A stretch of DNA of 64,000 nt from JBCBEX01 sp038528235 (GTDB lineage Bacteria > Bacteroidota > Rhodothermia > Rhodothermales > Rubricoccaceae). The stretch's first letter is position 1, and each line of letters starts with the position of its first letter. The notes under the pieces were generated by a model. That model made no database searches. It was not told the origin of the DNA and saw only the letters and a list, made by a program, of their open reading frames with translations. Shown here in pieces: positions 7,465 through 16,303 of this stretch. Position numbers and translations under genes: made by a program. Location: the NCBI GenBank assembly GCA_038528235.1, contig JBCBEX010000010.1:1-64000 (forward strand). The letters are read 5' to 3'.

Positions 7465-8286
7465 ATGCGTTTCGCCTCTTGGCCCTACGAGCCGCTTCGC
7501 GTGCTGAGTTACGCGCTGGAGGAGGGGCCCGTGAGCCGGACCGACGCGCTCGTCCCGACGGCTGTCGCCGACGCGCTGATTCGAGGCACCGCCGACGTGG
7601 GCCTCGTGCCGACGCTGGACGTGCTCCTCAAGCCGGACCTCTACGACCTCGTACCGGGCGTCGGCGTCGTGAGTGAGCCGTGGCCGTATGCCCGCCTCGC
7701 CGTCCGGGTACCGCTCGACCAGATCGAGGCCGTCGGCTTCGACCCGCGCGACCGTCAGGAGGCACTCCTCGCCCAGACGCTCCTCCGCGAGCACTACGGC
7801 CTCCGCCCGTCGTTCCGCCCCGCCGACCCGGCGAGCCAGTCCGCTGCGGATCGCTACGCCGCCCACGACGCGCTCCTGCTCGTCGGCGACGACGCCCAGG
7901 CTGTCGCGCAAGAAGTCGCTGGCGAGGGCGTCGTTCTCGACCTCGGGCATGAGTGGCTCGAACTGACGCTCCGCCCGATGGTGTGGGGCCTCCTCGCCGC
8001 TCCCGCCGGGTCGCTCGACATCGCTGAGGCGCTCGCGCTCCGCGATGCCGCCCGCCACGCCGAGCAGGCCCGTAGCGAAGCTATTGCTAGAGCAGGCGGC
8101 ACGCCCGATCCGACCGGCGCGCTTCGCCTCGCTGGCGTCGCCAGCTTCACGCTCGACGGCTACGCCCTCGACGGCCTCGAACAGTGGATCCAGCACCTCT
8201 ACTTCCACGGCACCCTCGAAGAACCGCCCGAACTGCGGTGGATCGAGCTTCCCTCGGAAAGTGAGACGGATGAAGTAGGAAGTTAG
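7465..8286 (+). CDS. mqnA: Chorismate dehydratase-like protein of the futalosine menaquinone pathway (MqnA family)
   Basis: 273 residues from the ATG giving MRFASWPYEPLRVLSYALEE. MqnA converts chorismate to 3-[(1-carboxyvinyl)oxy]benzoate, the first step of the futalosine route. The type-2 periplasmic-binding-protein-like fold is suggested by 'ALVPTAVADALIRGTADVGL' near the start and the MqnA/MqnD hallmark 'VVLDLGHEWLELTLRPMVWG' (family: DLGxxWxxxTGLPFVFA). No signal peptide, so cytosolic. The leader just upstream (about 7386-7456) has an imperfect long hairpin, GGCGGT...GCAGTG paired with CACTGC...ACCGCC, of unknown role. MqnA is preferred over MqnD because of the N-terminus, but the two are related. 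Confidence 0.75.
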   Translation: MRFASWPYEPLRVLSYALEEGPVSRTDALVPTAVADALIRGTADVGLVPTLDVLLKPDLYDLVPGVGVVSEPWPYARLAVRVPLDQIEAVGFDPRDRQEALLAQTLLREHYGLRPSFRPADPASQSAADRYAAHDALLLVGDDAQAVAQEVAGEGVVLDLGHEWLELTLRPMVWGLLAAPAGSLDIAEALALRDAARHAEQARSEAIARAGGTPDPTGALRLAGVASFTLDGYALDGLEQWIQHLYFHGTLEEPPELRWIELPSESETDEVGS

Positions 8287-8365
8287 AAGTAGACCCCCAA
8301 CAGGCTTCTTGCTGTTTCTAGCCTCCCACTTCTCACTTCCAACCTCCCACTTCAACCTTCCCATC
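8269..8365. repeat. Purine/pyrimidine word repeat forming the smpB leader
   Basis: The end of the preceding gene and the gap carry GAAGTAGGAAGTTAGAAGTAG (shown here as two overlapping halves, GAAGTAGGAAG and AGTTAGAAGTAG). Facing it, directly upstream of the smpB ATG, are CCTCCCACTTCTCACTTCC and CCTCCCACTTCAACCTTCCC with a 21-nt period. The two arms are roughly complementary. The architecture is the same as in the CACACGTTCATAC repeats but uses a different word. Confidence 0.5.
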
Positions 8366-8818
8366 ATGGCCGACGGCACGAAGACCATCGTCTCCAACAA
8401 GAAGGCGGGGTACGAATTCTTCCTCGAAGACAAGACCGAGGCGGGGCTCGTGCTCACGGGCTCCGAGGTAAAGTCGCTGCGACAGGGCAAGGCGAGCCTC
8501 CAGGAGTCGTTCTGCAAGGTGGACGACGACGGCTCGATGCGGATCTACAACCTGCACATCGCGCCGTACGAGATGGGCGGCTACGCCAACCACGAGGCGC
8601 GCCGCCCGCGCGTGCTGCTGCTCAAACGCCGCGAGATCGAGAAGTTCAAGAAGGCCACCGAGCAGAAGGGCTACACCATCGTGCCTACGCGCCTCTACTT
8701 CCGCGACGGCTACGCCAAGCTCCAGATCGCCCTCGGCAAGGGCAAGAAGCTCCACGACAAGCGCGACACCATCGCCAAGCGCGACCTGGAGCGCCGCCTC
8801 CAGCGCGAGGGACGCTAA
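8366..8818 (+). CDS. smpB: SsrA-binding protein SmpB
   Basis: 150 residues from the ATG giving MADGTKTIVSNKKAGYEFFL. It binds tmRNA and is needed for trans-translation of stalled ribosomes. The OB-fold motifs are present: 'FFLEDKTEAGLVLTGSEVKS', 'LRQGKASLQESF', 'HIAPYEMGGYANHEARRPR' and 'KLLLHKREI'-type 'VLLLKRREIEKF'. The C-terminal tail 'GKGKKLHDKRDTIAKRDLER' is the conserved basic helix that enters the decoding centre. No tmRNA gene was recognised in the window. The upstream in-frame ATG lies in the leader repeat and is rejected. Confidence 0.96.
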   Translation: MADGTKTIVSNKKAGYEFFLEDKTEAGLVLTGSEVKSLRQGKASLQESFCKVDDDGSMRIYNLHIAPYEMGGYANHEARRPRVLLLKRREIEKFKKATEQKGYTIVPTRLYFRDGYAKLQIALGKGKKLHDKRDTIAKRDLERRLQREGR

Positions 8819-8819
8819 A

Positions 8820-8888
8820 AACGTACGGACGTGTGAACGTTTGGATGTTTGAACGTTCACACGTCCACACCTTCACACCTCCACACGT
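8820..8888. repeat. 16-nt periodic inverted repeat upstream of tyrS (copy 2)
   Basis: The whole smpB-tyrS gap is one element. The left arm reads GTGTGAACGTTTGGAT and then GTTTGAACGTTCACAC (16-nt units at 8831-8846 and 8847-8862). The right arm continues GTCCACACCTTCACAC and CTCCACACGT, and the tyrS ATG follows at once. GTGTGAACGT pairs with the right-arm ACGTTCACAC. It is related in word, period and position to the elements at 4167-4273 and 57639-57730. Confidence 0.7.
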
Positions 8889-10112
8889 ATGCCTTTCCCC
8901 TCTGTCGAAGAACAGCTCGCGACCATCCGGCGCGGCGCGGAGCAGATCCTACCCGAAGACGCGCTCGTCGAGAAGCTCAAGAAGTCCGTCGCGACCGGCC
9001 AGCCGCTCACCATCAAGCTCGGCTGTGACCCGAGCCGCCCCGACCTCCACATCGGGCACGCCGTTGTGCTGCGCAAGATGCGGCAGTTCCAGGACCTCGG
9101 CCACAAGGCCATCCTCATCATCGGCGACTTCACGGCCATGATCGGCGACCCCTCCGGCAAGTCGAAGACGCGGCCCGCACTCACTGCCGAGGAGACGCGC
9201 GCCAACGGGCAGACCTACTACGACCAGGCCGCCAAAGTCCTCGACACGAGCCCCGAGAAGCTGGAGATCCGCTACAACTCCGAGTGGCTCGGCGCTATGA
9301 GCTTCGCCGACGTGATTAGCCTTGCGGGGAAGTACACCGTCGCCCAGATGCTGGAGCGCGAGGACTTCAAGAACCGCTACGAGGGCAGCCAGCCGATCTC
9401 GGTCCATGAGTTCCTCTACCCACTCGCGCAGGCGCAGGACTCCGTCTTCCTCGACGCCGACGTGGAGCTCGGCGGCACCGACCAAACGTTCAACCTGCTC
9501 GTTGGGCGAACGCTCATGGAGCGAAACGACCAGGACCCACAGGTCTGCCTCACGCTGCCCATCCTCGAAGGCACCGACGGCGTGCAGAAGATGTCGAAGT
9601 CGCTCGACAACTACATCGGCGTGAGCGAGCCGCCCGAGGAGATGTACGGGAAGACGCTCTCCATCCCCGACGCGCTGATCTACCGCTACGTCGAGCTCGC
9701 CACCGACGTGCCGACAGACGACCTCCCCGAGTGGCAGGTCTTCGCCGAGCAGAACCCCCGCGACGCCAAGCACAAGCTCGCCTGGATCATCACGCGGATC
9801 TACCACGGTGAGCAGGCCGCTGATGCCGCGCGCAAGCACTTCGAGAAGACGGTGATCCAGGGCGGCGTGCCCGAGGACCTCAACGAGCTCACGCCGGAGG
9901 CCGACGGCAGCGTCGTGAGCGTGGTGGACCTGCTACGGCAGGCGGGCTTCGCGGAGTCCAACGGTTCGGCTCGACGACTCATCAAGCAAGGTGGCGTCGC
10001 CATCGACGGCGAGAAGGTCACCGATCCGCATGCGGAGGTCGATCTCGCCGAGACGGCTCCGTTCGTGCTCAAAGGCGGCAAGCGAAAGTACGTGCGCGTG
10101 GTCGCAGCCTAG
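8889..10112 (+). CDS. tyrS: Tyrosine--tRNA ligase
   Basis: 407 residues. It charges tRNA-Tyr. Class I signatures are visible: 'LGCDPSRPDLHIGHAV' with the HIGH motif (residues about 50-53) and KMSKS in 'VQKMSKSLDNYIGV' near residue 235. The tyrosine-binding region 'ELGGTDQTFNLLVGRTLM' is present. A C-terminal S4 RNA-binding domain is seen in 'GFAESNGSARRLIKQGGVAI'. The ATG used follows directly on the repeat leader. No T-box or other regulatory element was seen. Confidence 0.96.
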   Translation: MPFPSVEEQLATIRRGAEQILPEDALVEKLKKSVATGQPLTIKLGCDPSRPDLHIGHAVVLRKMRQFQDLGHKAILIIGDFTAMIGDPSGKSKTRPALTAEETRANGQTYYDQAAKVLDTSPEKLEIRYNSEWLGAMSFADVISLAGKYTVAQMLEREDFKNRYEGSQPISVHEFLYPLAQAQDSVFLDADVELGGTDQTFNLLVGRTLMERNDQDPQVCLTLPILEGTDGVQKMSKSLDNYIGVSEPPEEMYGKTLSIPDALIYRYVELATDVPTDDLPEWQVFAEQNPRDAKHKLAWIITRIYHGEQAADAARKHFEKTVIQGGVPEDLNELTPEADGSVVSVVDLLRQAGFAESNGSARRLIKQGGVAIDGEKVTDPHAEVDLAETAPFVLKGGKRKYVRVVAA

Positions 10113-10159
10113 CGGGTTCTGAGGTCGAGTAGAGCCGATAGCTTGTCGTGAACGTCGTC

Positions 10160-11011
10160 ATGACTGCACCCACGCTCCTTCGTTTCGCAGCGTTTACCAC
10201 CTCCCCGGATGGTGGCAACCCGGCTGGCGTCTGGATCGGCGACGCGCTTCCCAGCGCCGAGACCATGCAGCAGATTGCGCGGGACGTGGGCTACTCGGAG
10301 ACGGCGTTCGTCTCTCCTACTACGGGCTTCGACCGTACCGTGCGCTACTTCAGCCCTGAAGTCGAAGTCCCGTTCTGCGGGCACGCGACGATTGCCACGG
10401 GCGTAGCGCTCGGTGTCACGAACGGCGCGGGCACCTACCACCTTGCGACTTCGGCAGGCGTCGTGCCCGTCGTCGTCAAGGAGCAGGGCAGGCAATGGGA
10501 GGCGTCGTTAACGTCGGTCGAGCCTGAGCATGAAGCAGTGTCGGACACGCTCGTCCACGAGGCGCTGGCGGCGCTTGGCTGGGAGCCCGATTGCCTCGAC
10601 GACGCACTCCCGCCCGCGCGGGCCTACGCGGGTGCCTGGCACCTCGTACTCGCGGTGGCCGACGCCCGCCGCCTCGCTGACCTAGACTATGACTTCGAAG
10701 CGCTCAAGGCGTTTATGCAGCGCGAGGGGTTCGTGACGCTCCAACTCGTCTGGCGGGAGAGCGACACCGTGTTTCACGCACGCAACCCGTTCCCAGTCGG
10801 CGGCGTGGTGGAAGACCCAGCTACGGGCGCAGCGGCGGCGGCCTTTGGCGGCTACCTGCGCGACGCGGGCCTGCTTACAACGCCAGCGACGTTCATCGTG
10901 CGTCAAGGCGAGGCGATGGGCCGACCGAGCCGCCTCAGCATCCGCGTACCCGTCGAGGGCGGCATCGTCGTGACCGGCACGGCGGTATCCCTGGATGAGC
11001 CCAGCCACTGA
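10160..11011 (+). CDS. PhzF family isomerase/epimerase-like protein
   Basis: 283 residues from ATG 10160 (a GTG twelve bases earlier is possible). The PhzF/diaminopimelate-epimerase fold is recognised by 'RFAAFTTSPDGGNPAGVWIG' at the N-terminus, 'GYSETAFVSP' with the conserved acidic residue, 'RYFSPEVEVPFCGHATIATG' (family: RYFTPxxEVxxCGHATxA) and 'EDPATGAAAAAFGGYL' near the C-terminus. Members range from PhzF itself to uncharacterised isomerases, and the substrate cannot be predicted. There is no phenazine cluster nearby, so this is a stand-alone member. Cytosolic. Confidence 0.88.
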   Translation: MTAPTLLRFAAFTTSPDGGNPAGVWIGDALPSAETMQQIARDVGYSETAFVSPTTGFDRTVRYFSPEVEVPFCGHATIATGVALGVTNGAGTYHLATSAGVVPVVVKEQGRQWEASLTSVEPEHEAVSDTLVHEALAALGWEPDCLDDALPPARAYAGAWHLVLAVADARRLADLDYDFEALKAFMQREGFVTLQLVWRESDTVFHARNPFPVGGVVEDPATGAAAAAFGGYLRDAGLLTTPATFIVRQGEAMGRPSRLSIRVPVEGGIVVTGTAVSLDEPSH

Positions 11012-11184
11012 ACGCGCTGTCTTGCGCAGAGGCCGCTCGATCGCAGCCTGGAGTGGGGCACCGTTCAGGCCTTGTGAAAACGTCCTATCAGGCGCGGGGG
11101 ACGGTTCAGCGTGGGAGACGAGCGAGTGTGGCGGCGGCGTTGTATCGTGACCCTGCCACTGTCTCTGCTGCCGCTCTCGCGTCC

Positions 11185-13218
11185 ATGCGCCCGCTCCCCC
11201 TCGTTGTGCTCGTCTGTCTCCCGCTGCTCGTCGCGGCCGAGTGGGGCACGACCGCGCAGGCGCAGGACATCGTGCCAGCGAACGCCGACCGGCTCTACCG
11301 CCGCGCGCTCGCGCTCGACGAGGCCAACCCGCGCGCCGCGCGCCGCGCCATCGAGCAGGCGATCCAGCTCGACCCCGACAACGTCCGCTACCTGGAGGTC
11401 CGCCTCGCCCAACTGCAGCGCGAGCTGAGCGAGAGCAAGGCCGCGAGCGTCGCCGACACGCGCCGCCCGCGCCTCGCCCGCGACATCCTGCGCCTCGACC
11501 CGGAGAGCGCCATCGCCCTGGAGGAGCGCGGCATCGCCGAGACGCTCAACTTCGAGTGGTGGCGCGACCGGCACCAGCGCTCCGGCGCCACGTGGACGCC
11601 CGACGCGAGCCGGGGCATGGCGGGCCGCGCGAACCGACACTGGCAGGAGGCCGAGCAGTTTCTCCGTGACGCCCTCGCCGCGGAGCCGACACGCCGCTCA
11701 GCGCATCTCAGGCTGCTTCGCCTCTACGCCGAGACCGAGAACTACGCCGCGCTCGCCGAGGCTGCCGACCGCTTCCGCCGCGCCCGCCCGTCCGACGCCG
11801 ACGTAGCCCTCTACCAGGGCCTCGCTGACTTCTACCGGCGCGACCTCGCCGCCGCCGAGCGCCACTTCGACGCGGCCCTGGACGACCTCGACGCGCCTGA
11901 CCGCGTGGCCTTCGAGACGCTCGACTGGCTGCTCGACGCCGACGAGCGCGAGCGCTGGGACGCCGCGCAGGCCGACGGCCGAGCCGCTGCCTACGCCGCG
12001 CGCTACTGGCGCAGCCAAGACCCGCGCCTACTCACGCCTCAGAACGAGCGGCAGGTCGAGCATCACGCGCGCCTCGCCCTCGCCGACCTGCTGTTCCGAG
12101 ACGCCAAGGACAACCGCCGCGGCTGGCGTTCCATGCGCGGCGAGACGCTCGTGCGCTACGGCCTCCCCAACCAGCGCATCGCGTGGAGCGCCAACGACGT
12201 CCTCGCCAAGGACTTCAGCCGCTACCAGCGCTGGGTCTACGACGGCTTCGACCTGCTCTTCGAAGACCTCTTCCGCAACGGCGACTTCGAGTACGCGAGC
12301 TCTGCCCAGGGACCCGACGACGCGACCTTTGCCCGGAGCCTCCACAACCGCGCGCCTGCGCAGACAACCTACGCCCCCGAGCGCCGCGTTGGCTTCCCCT
12401 ACCTCGCCAGCGCCTTCAAGGGCGACGGGCGCGACGCCGACCTCCTCGTCAGCTTTGGCCTCCCCGTCGAGCGCGACGGCGCGGCAAACCTCGTCGCTGG
12501 GGCCTTCCTGATCGACGACGCATATCGGATTCGCGCCGAGACGCGGGAGGCCGTGTCGCCCAGCGCGCCACGACGGGCGACCAGCGACGGCACGATGCTA
12601 ACCGACTACCTCCGCCTCGACGCGGCCGCAGGGACGTACGAGTTGGCCGTCGAGTTTGAACAGCGTGGACCGACCGCCGAGACGCAGGCCGTCGGGTACC
12701 GCCGCGACCGGCTTGCCGTGCCCGACTTCCGCACGCCGGGGCTGGCGCTTTCCGACCTCCTCCTGGCCTACAACGTCGAGGAGTTGGAACCGGGTCGCCG
12801 CGCGGCGCCGGGCACCGTCGAGCGGCGCGGGCACGAGATCGCCGCCGCGCCGTGGGGCGTCTTCGAGGCCGGTCGCTCGGTCTACCTCTACGTCGAGACA
12901 TACGGCCTCACGACGCCGTTCGAGGCTGGAGCGCGGCAATCGCGCTATGCCGTCGAGGCGCTGCTCGTGCGGCGCGACGACGCCGGGACGCTCTCGCGCT
13001 TCGCCCGCCTGCTCGTGGGCAGCGACCCGCCCGAGAGCGTCGCCGTCCGCTTCGAGGCCAGCGGGACCTCCACGGACGAGGCGCAGTACCTCGTGCTTGA
13101 CACCGACGCCCTCTCGCCGGGGGCCTACCGCCTCTATTTCCGCGTCACCGACCGACACACCGGCGCCGAGGCCGAGTCGTCTCGCGACCTGTTCCTCGAA
13201 GCGCTCACTGAGCGCTAG
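11185..13218 (+). CDS. Secreted TPR/GWxTD-domain protein (first of two tandem paralogues)
   Basis: 677 residues from the ATG giving MRPLPLVVLVCLPLLVAAEW, a signal peptide ending near AQAQD. An earlier in-frame ATG gives an arginine-rich 44-residue preface and is rejected. Residues about 30-250 are helical repeats of TPR type ('ANPRAARRAIEQAIQLDPDN'). Around residues 270-325 is the GWxTD-type segment 'RYWRSQDPRLLTPQNERQVE' followed by 'GWRSMRGETLVRYGLPNQ'; the family motif is GWxTDRGxxxIRYGxPD, here with SM in place of TD. The C-terminal half is beta-rich and contains 'AVPDFRTPGLALSDLLLAYN'. GWxTD proteins are known mainly from Bacteroidota and Acidobacteriota and have no established biochemical role. 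The next gene is a paralogue 34 bases downstream. Confidence 0.8.
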   Translation: MRPLPLVVLVCLPLLVAAEWGTTAQAQDIVPANADRLYRRALALDEANPRAARRAIEQAIQLDPDNVRYLEVRLAQLQRELSESKAASVADTRRPRLARDILRLDPESAIALEERGIAETLNFEWWRDRHQRSGATWTPDASRGMAGRANRHWQEAEQFLRDALAAEPTRRSAHLRLLRLYAETENYAALAEAADRFRRARPSDADVALYQGLADFYRRDLAAAERHFDAALDDLDAPDRVAFETLDWLLDADERERWDAAQADGRAAAYAARYWRSQDPRLLTPQNERQVEHHARLALADLLFRDAKDNRRGWRSMRGETLVRYGLPNQRIAWSANDVLAKDFSRYQRWVYDGFDLLFEDLFRNGDFEYASSAQGPDDATFARSLHNRAPAQTTYAPERRVGFPYLASAFKGDGRDADLLVSFGLPVERDGAANLVAGAFLIDDAYRIRAETREAVSPSAPRRATSDGTMLTDYLRLDAAAGTYELAVEFEQRGPTAETQAVGYRRDRLAVPDFRTPGLALSDLLLAYNVEELEPGRRAAPGTVERRGHEIAAAPWGVFEAGRSVYLYVETYGLTTPFEAGARQSRYAVEALLVRRDDAGTLSRFARLLVGSDPPESVAVRFEASGTSTDEAQYLVLDTDALSPGAYRLYFRVTDRHTGAEAESSRDLFLEALTER

Positions 13219-13252
13219 CTCTTCTACGACCTCGCACTTTCGCCGCTCCCCC

Positions 13253-15622
13253 ATGCGCTACTTCCTTTCGTTCCTCTTGTCCGGGCTGCTCCTCGCAGCC
13301 GCTGCGCCGGCCTGGGCGCAGCAGGACCTCGTCGCCGATGCGGAGACCGCCTTCGAAGCCGAGGAGTTCGCTGAGGCGCAACGCCTCCTCATGCGCGCCA
13401 CCTCGCAGGACGACGCGCCTGCCGAGGCCTACTACCTCCTGTCGCGTGTCTACTACGAGACGCCCCTGCGCGACCTCGGCGAGGCCAACTCCGCCATCAC
13501 CCGAGCGCGCAGCCTCGACCCCGACAACATCGACTATATGGCGGCTGAGCTCCAGCTCATGCGCGAGGACTCGTGGAACTTCCTCTCCGAGTTCGTCAAC
13601 GCCCAGAAGCGGCTCAGCCTCGCCCAGAAGATCCTCCGCGCCGACTCGACCAACTCGATCGCCCACGAGGAACTCGGCACGCAGTACATCCGCGACTACT
13701 TCGTCTATCGCAATGCCCTCGCCCTTCCCAACCTCGAGTTCCAGCGGCTTGACCGCTCCGGAGGTGCCGAGCGCGACGAGGTCGTAGCTGCCGAAAACTC
13801 GCAGGCCGTCACGGCGGGCACCCCCGGCGACGGACCCACGGAGACCGACCTTGCCGCCTCAGAATTCAGCTTCAACAGCGCCGAGAGCTTCCTCCTCGAC
13901 GACCGCTTCGACATCGAGACGCTACAGCGCCAGGGCGCGGGCACCCTCGACCTGAGCGTCCGCGCCGACCGCGCCTACGACCGCGCTATCGGCCACCTCA
14001 ATGCGGCCCTTGACTACGACCCTCGGCGCTACTCGATCTACGAGCAGCTGATGAGCCTCTACGCGCTCGCTGACGACTACGAGACCGCCCTCGCCGACCT
14101 GACGGAGATGTACGTCCAGTTCCCCGAGGACACCAAGATGTGGCTCTTCCTCGGCATGGCGAACCACCGCGTCCAGCGCTTCGACGCGGCGGCCCGCTGC
14201 TTCGACCGCGCCTTCGACCTGATGAGCGACGACGAGGAAGCCGCGTTCGAAGACCTCACGCTCATCCTCCCGCCCAGCGAGGTCGCAGCCTACCAGGCCG
14301 ACCCCGACGCGTTCGCCCGGCGCTTCTGGACGAGCCAGAACCCACGCCTGCTCACGCCCTACAACGAGCGCAAGCTGGAGCACTACAGCCGCCTCACCTA
14401 CGCTGACCTCCTCTACCGCTCCGACGATCTCGCGCTGCGCGGCTGGCAGACCGAGCGTGGCGAGTTGCACGTCCGCTACGGCGTCCCGCAGATGGACATC
14501 GTCGTCATCGGCGACTTTGCGGAGGCCCTCGGCAACTTCGGGCGCAACACGGCCGATCCGATCTGGCAGCAGAGCCTCCGCATGGCCGAGCAGGCCAACC
14601 GCTTCAACATCTGGGACTATGGCGATTTCCGGTTCGTCTTCGAAGACCCGCTCCGCAACGGCGAGTTCACGCTCTACTCCCCTCCTGCTGATGTCTTCGG
14701 AGACGCAGGCGCCGGCTTCGTAGACCGCCTCGATTACGTCATCCAGGCGCGCGAGACGGTCCGCGAAACGCCCGAGCGCTACGCCTACGAGCCACCTGGC
14801 CGCCAAGTCGAACTGCCCTTCCTCGTCAACAGCTTCCGCGGCGACGACGGGCGCAGCGACGTCTACCTCCACTACGGCATCCCGCTCGCCGCGGCGCCGG
14901 ACGCGAACGCCGACGTCGTCGATCTCACCATCCGCACGGGTGCCTTCCTCGTGGACGACACCTACGACGTGGTGCACGAGCGTCGCCGCACACTCTACGG
15001 CCTTAAGACCACGCAGGTCCGCTCATTCGAGGGTGTCACGCTCTGGGCCGACACGCAGGCCATGGAGGCTGACCCGGGCGAGCACGAGATTTCGATCGAG
15101 TTCGAGACGGCCGCAGGCGGCGCATCGGCCGTGCAGCGGCGTCCTCTCAGCGTGCCCGATTACACCGGCGCCGACCTCGCGCTCTCCGACCTGCTGCTCG
15201 CCTTCCGCGTCGAGGAGACCGACCCGGGCATCCAGGCCCGCACCGGCGAGATCGTCCGCCGCGACCTCGTCATCGACCCGGCGCCGTGGGCGGTCTTCCG
15301 CACCGACCAGCCGATCTACCTCTACTTCGAGGTCTACAACCTCGCACAGGAGGGTGGCCAAGCTCGCTATGAAGTTGAAGCCGGGTTGGCTCCGAAAGAC
15401 ACGTCGCGGGGTATCGCGCGGCTCTTCAAGAGCATCTTCGGCGGGAGCGAGCAGGGCGTCGCCGTGCAGTTTCCCGTGTCGATCAACGACAGCGACGACG
15501 GGCAGTACGTCATCCTCGACGCCAGCGAGCAGGAGGCTGGGCTCTACACCCTCGCGCTGCGCGTGCGCGACACGGTGACCGGCGACACGGTCGAGACTGA
15601 CCGCGACCTGTTCCTGGAGTAG
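13253..15622 (+). CDS. Secreted TPR/GWxTD-domain protein (second tandem paralogue)
   Basis: 789 residues from the ATG giving MRYFLSFLLSGLLLAAAAPA, signal peptide cleaved near AWAQQ. The 199 codons open upstream in the same frame are a shadow of the first paralogue. It has the same plan: helical TPR region (residues about 25-330, 'ALADDYETALADLTEMYVQF'), GWxTD-type segment 'RFWTSQNPRLLTPYNERKLE' and 'GWQTERGELHVRYGVPQ' near residue 397, then a beta-rich C-terminal half with 'SVPDYTGADLALSDLLLAFR', closely matching the first protein. The pair probably arose by duplication and is likely co-transcribed. Probably periplasmic or surface-exposed; function unknown. Confidence 0.8.
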   Translation: MRYFLSFLLSGLLLAAAAPAWAQQDLVADAETAFEAEEFAEAQRLLMRATSQDDAPAEAYYLLSRVYYETPLRDLGEANSAITRARSLDPDNIDYMAAELQLMREDSWNFLSEFVNAQKRLSLAQKILRADSTNSIAHEELGTQYIRDYFVYRNALALPNLEFQRLDRSGGAERDEVVAAENSQAVTAGTPGDGPTETDLAASEFSFNSAESFLLDDRFDIETLQRQGAGTLDLSVRADRAYDRAIGHLNAALDYDPRRYSIYEQLMSLYALADDYETALADLTEMYVQFPEDTKMWLFLGMANHRVQRFDAAARCFDRAFDLMSDDEEAAFEDLTLILPPSEVAAYQADPDAFARRFWTSQNPRLLTPYNERKLEHYSRLTYADLLYRSDDLALRGWQTERGELHVRYGVPQMDIVVIGDFAEALGNFGRNTADPIWQQSLRMAEQANRFNIWDYGDFRFVFEDPLRNGEFTLYSPPADVFGDAGAGFVDRLDYVIQARETVRETPERYAYEPPGRQVELPFLVNSFRGDDGRSDVYLHYGIPLAAAPDANADVVDLTIRTGAFLVDDTYDVVHERRRTLYGLKTTQVRSFEGVTLWADTQAMEADPGEHEISIEFETAAGGASAVQRRPLSVPDYTGADLALSDLLLAFRVEETDPGIQARTGEIVRRDLVIDPAPWAVFRTDQPIYLYFEVYNLAQEGGQARYEVEAGLAPKDTSRGIARLFKSIFGGSEQGVAVQFPVSINDSDDGQYVILDASEQEAGLYTLALRVRDTVTGDTVETDRDLFLE

Positions 15623-15624
15623 CA

Positions 15625-15663
15625 ACGGTTGAGCATTGCGGTAGCGATCCGCGTTCAGCCGTC
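15625..15663. terminator. Possible bidirectional terminator hairpin
   Basis: ACGGTTGA and TCAGCCGT form an imperfect outer stem around an inner GCGG/CCGC stem, between the convergent GWxTD gene and purE and overlapping the purE stop region. There is no T-tract, so an intrinsic terminator is uncertain. Confidence 0.3.
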
Positions 15664-16164
15664 ACGCCGAGCCGCCTCGCCGACCGCGGCGTCCATCTCA
15701 GCGACAAGGTCCTTGAGCGACTGCTTGTAGGCGACGAGCCGGTCGTGCAGCGCCGCGTCCGTCGTGGCGAGGATCTGCACGGCCAGCAGCGCCGCGTTCT
15801 TCGCCTGCCCGATGGCGACCGTGGCAACCGGCACACCGCCTGGCATCTGCACGATCGAGAGCAGCGAGTCCATCCCCTTGAGGTGCCGTGTAGGCACGGG
15901 CACGCCGATGACCGGCAGCGTCGTCTCGGCGGCGATCATGCCCGGTAGGTGCGCTGCGCCGCCCGCGCCCGCGATGAGCACGCGCAGGCCGCGTCCGTAG
16001 GCCTCGCGCGCATACATCGCCATCGCGTCCGGCGTACGGTGTGCCGACAAGACGCGCGCCTCGAATGGCACGTCGAAGTCGGCGAGGATGTCGGCGGCGG
16101 CTTCCATCGTGGGCCAGTCGGACTGACTGCCCATCGCGATGCCGACGAGCGGAGAAGAGGACAT
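15655..16164 (-). CDS. purE: N5-carboxyaminoimidazole ribonucleotide mutase PurE
   Basis: 169 residues. It converts N5-CAIR to CAIR in purine synthesis. Signature regions: 'VGIAMGSQSDWPTMEAAADI' at the N-terminus (the GSxSDW phosphate loop), 'ARVLSAHRTPDAM' with the catalytic His, and 'IAGAGGAAHLPGMIAAETTL' with 'PVIGVPVPT'. This is the class I (PurK-dependent) type, which agrees with purK 640 bases away on the same strand. Between them a plus-strand gene is inserted, so the usual contiguous purEK arrangement is interrupted. Confidence 0.95.
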   Translation of the reverse strand: MSSSPLVGIAMGSQSDWPTMEAAADILADFDVPFEARVLSAHRTPDAMAMYAREAYGRGLRVLIAGAGGAAHLPGMIAAETTLPVIGVPVPTRHLKGMDSLLSIVQMPGGVPVATVAIGQAKNAALLAVQILATTDAALHDRLVAYKQSLKDLVAEMDAAVGEAARRDG

Positions 16165-16303
16165 GGGATCAGTGCGTGGTGAACGAGACCGAAAGCTACG
16201 CGCCGCAGCCCCACCGATTGCCGAGGGTAGGTGCAGCGCCCTACTTTCAGAGCACGCGGTTGCGGGACCGCGCTCTCAGGCTCCAACTCAGACCTCCACG
16301 CCG

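Noticed and set aside
12656..15622. Longer form of the second GWxTD protein with 199 extra residues
   Set aside because: The extension is the first GWxTD gene read in another frame; the true start has a signal peptide at 13253.
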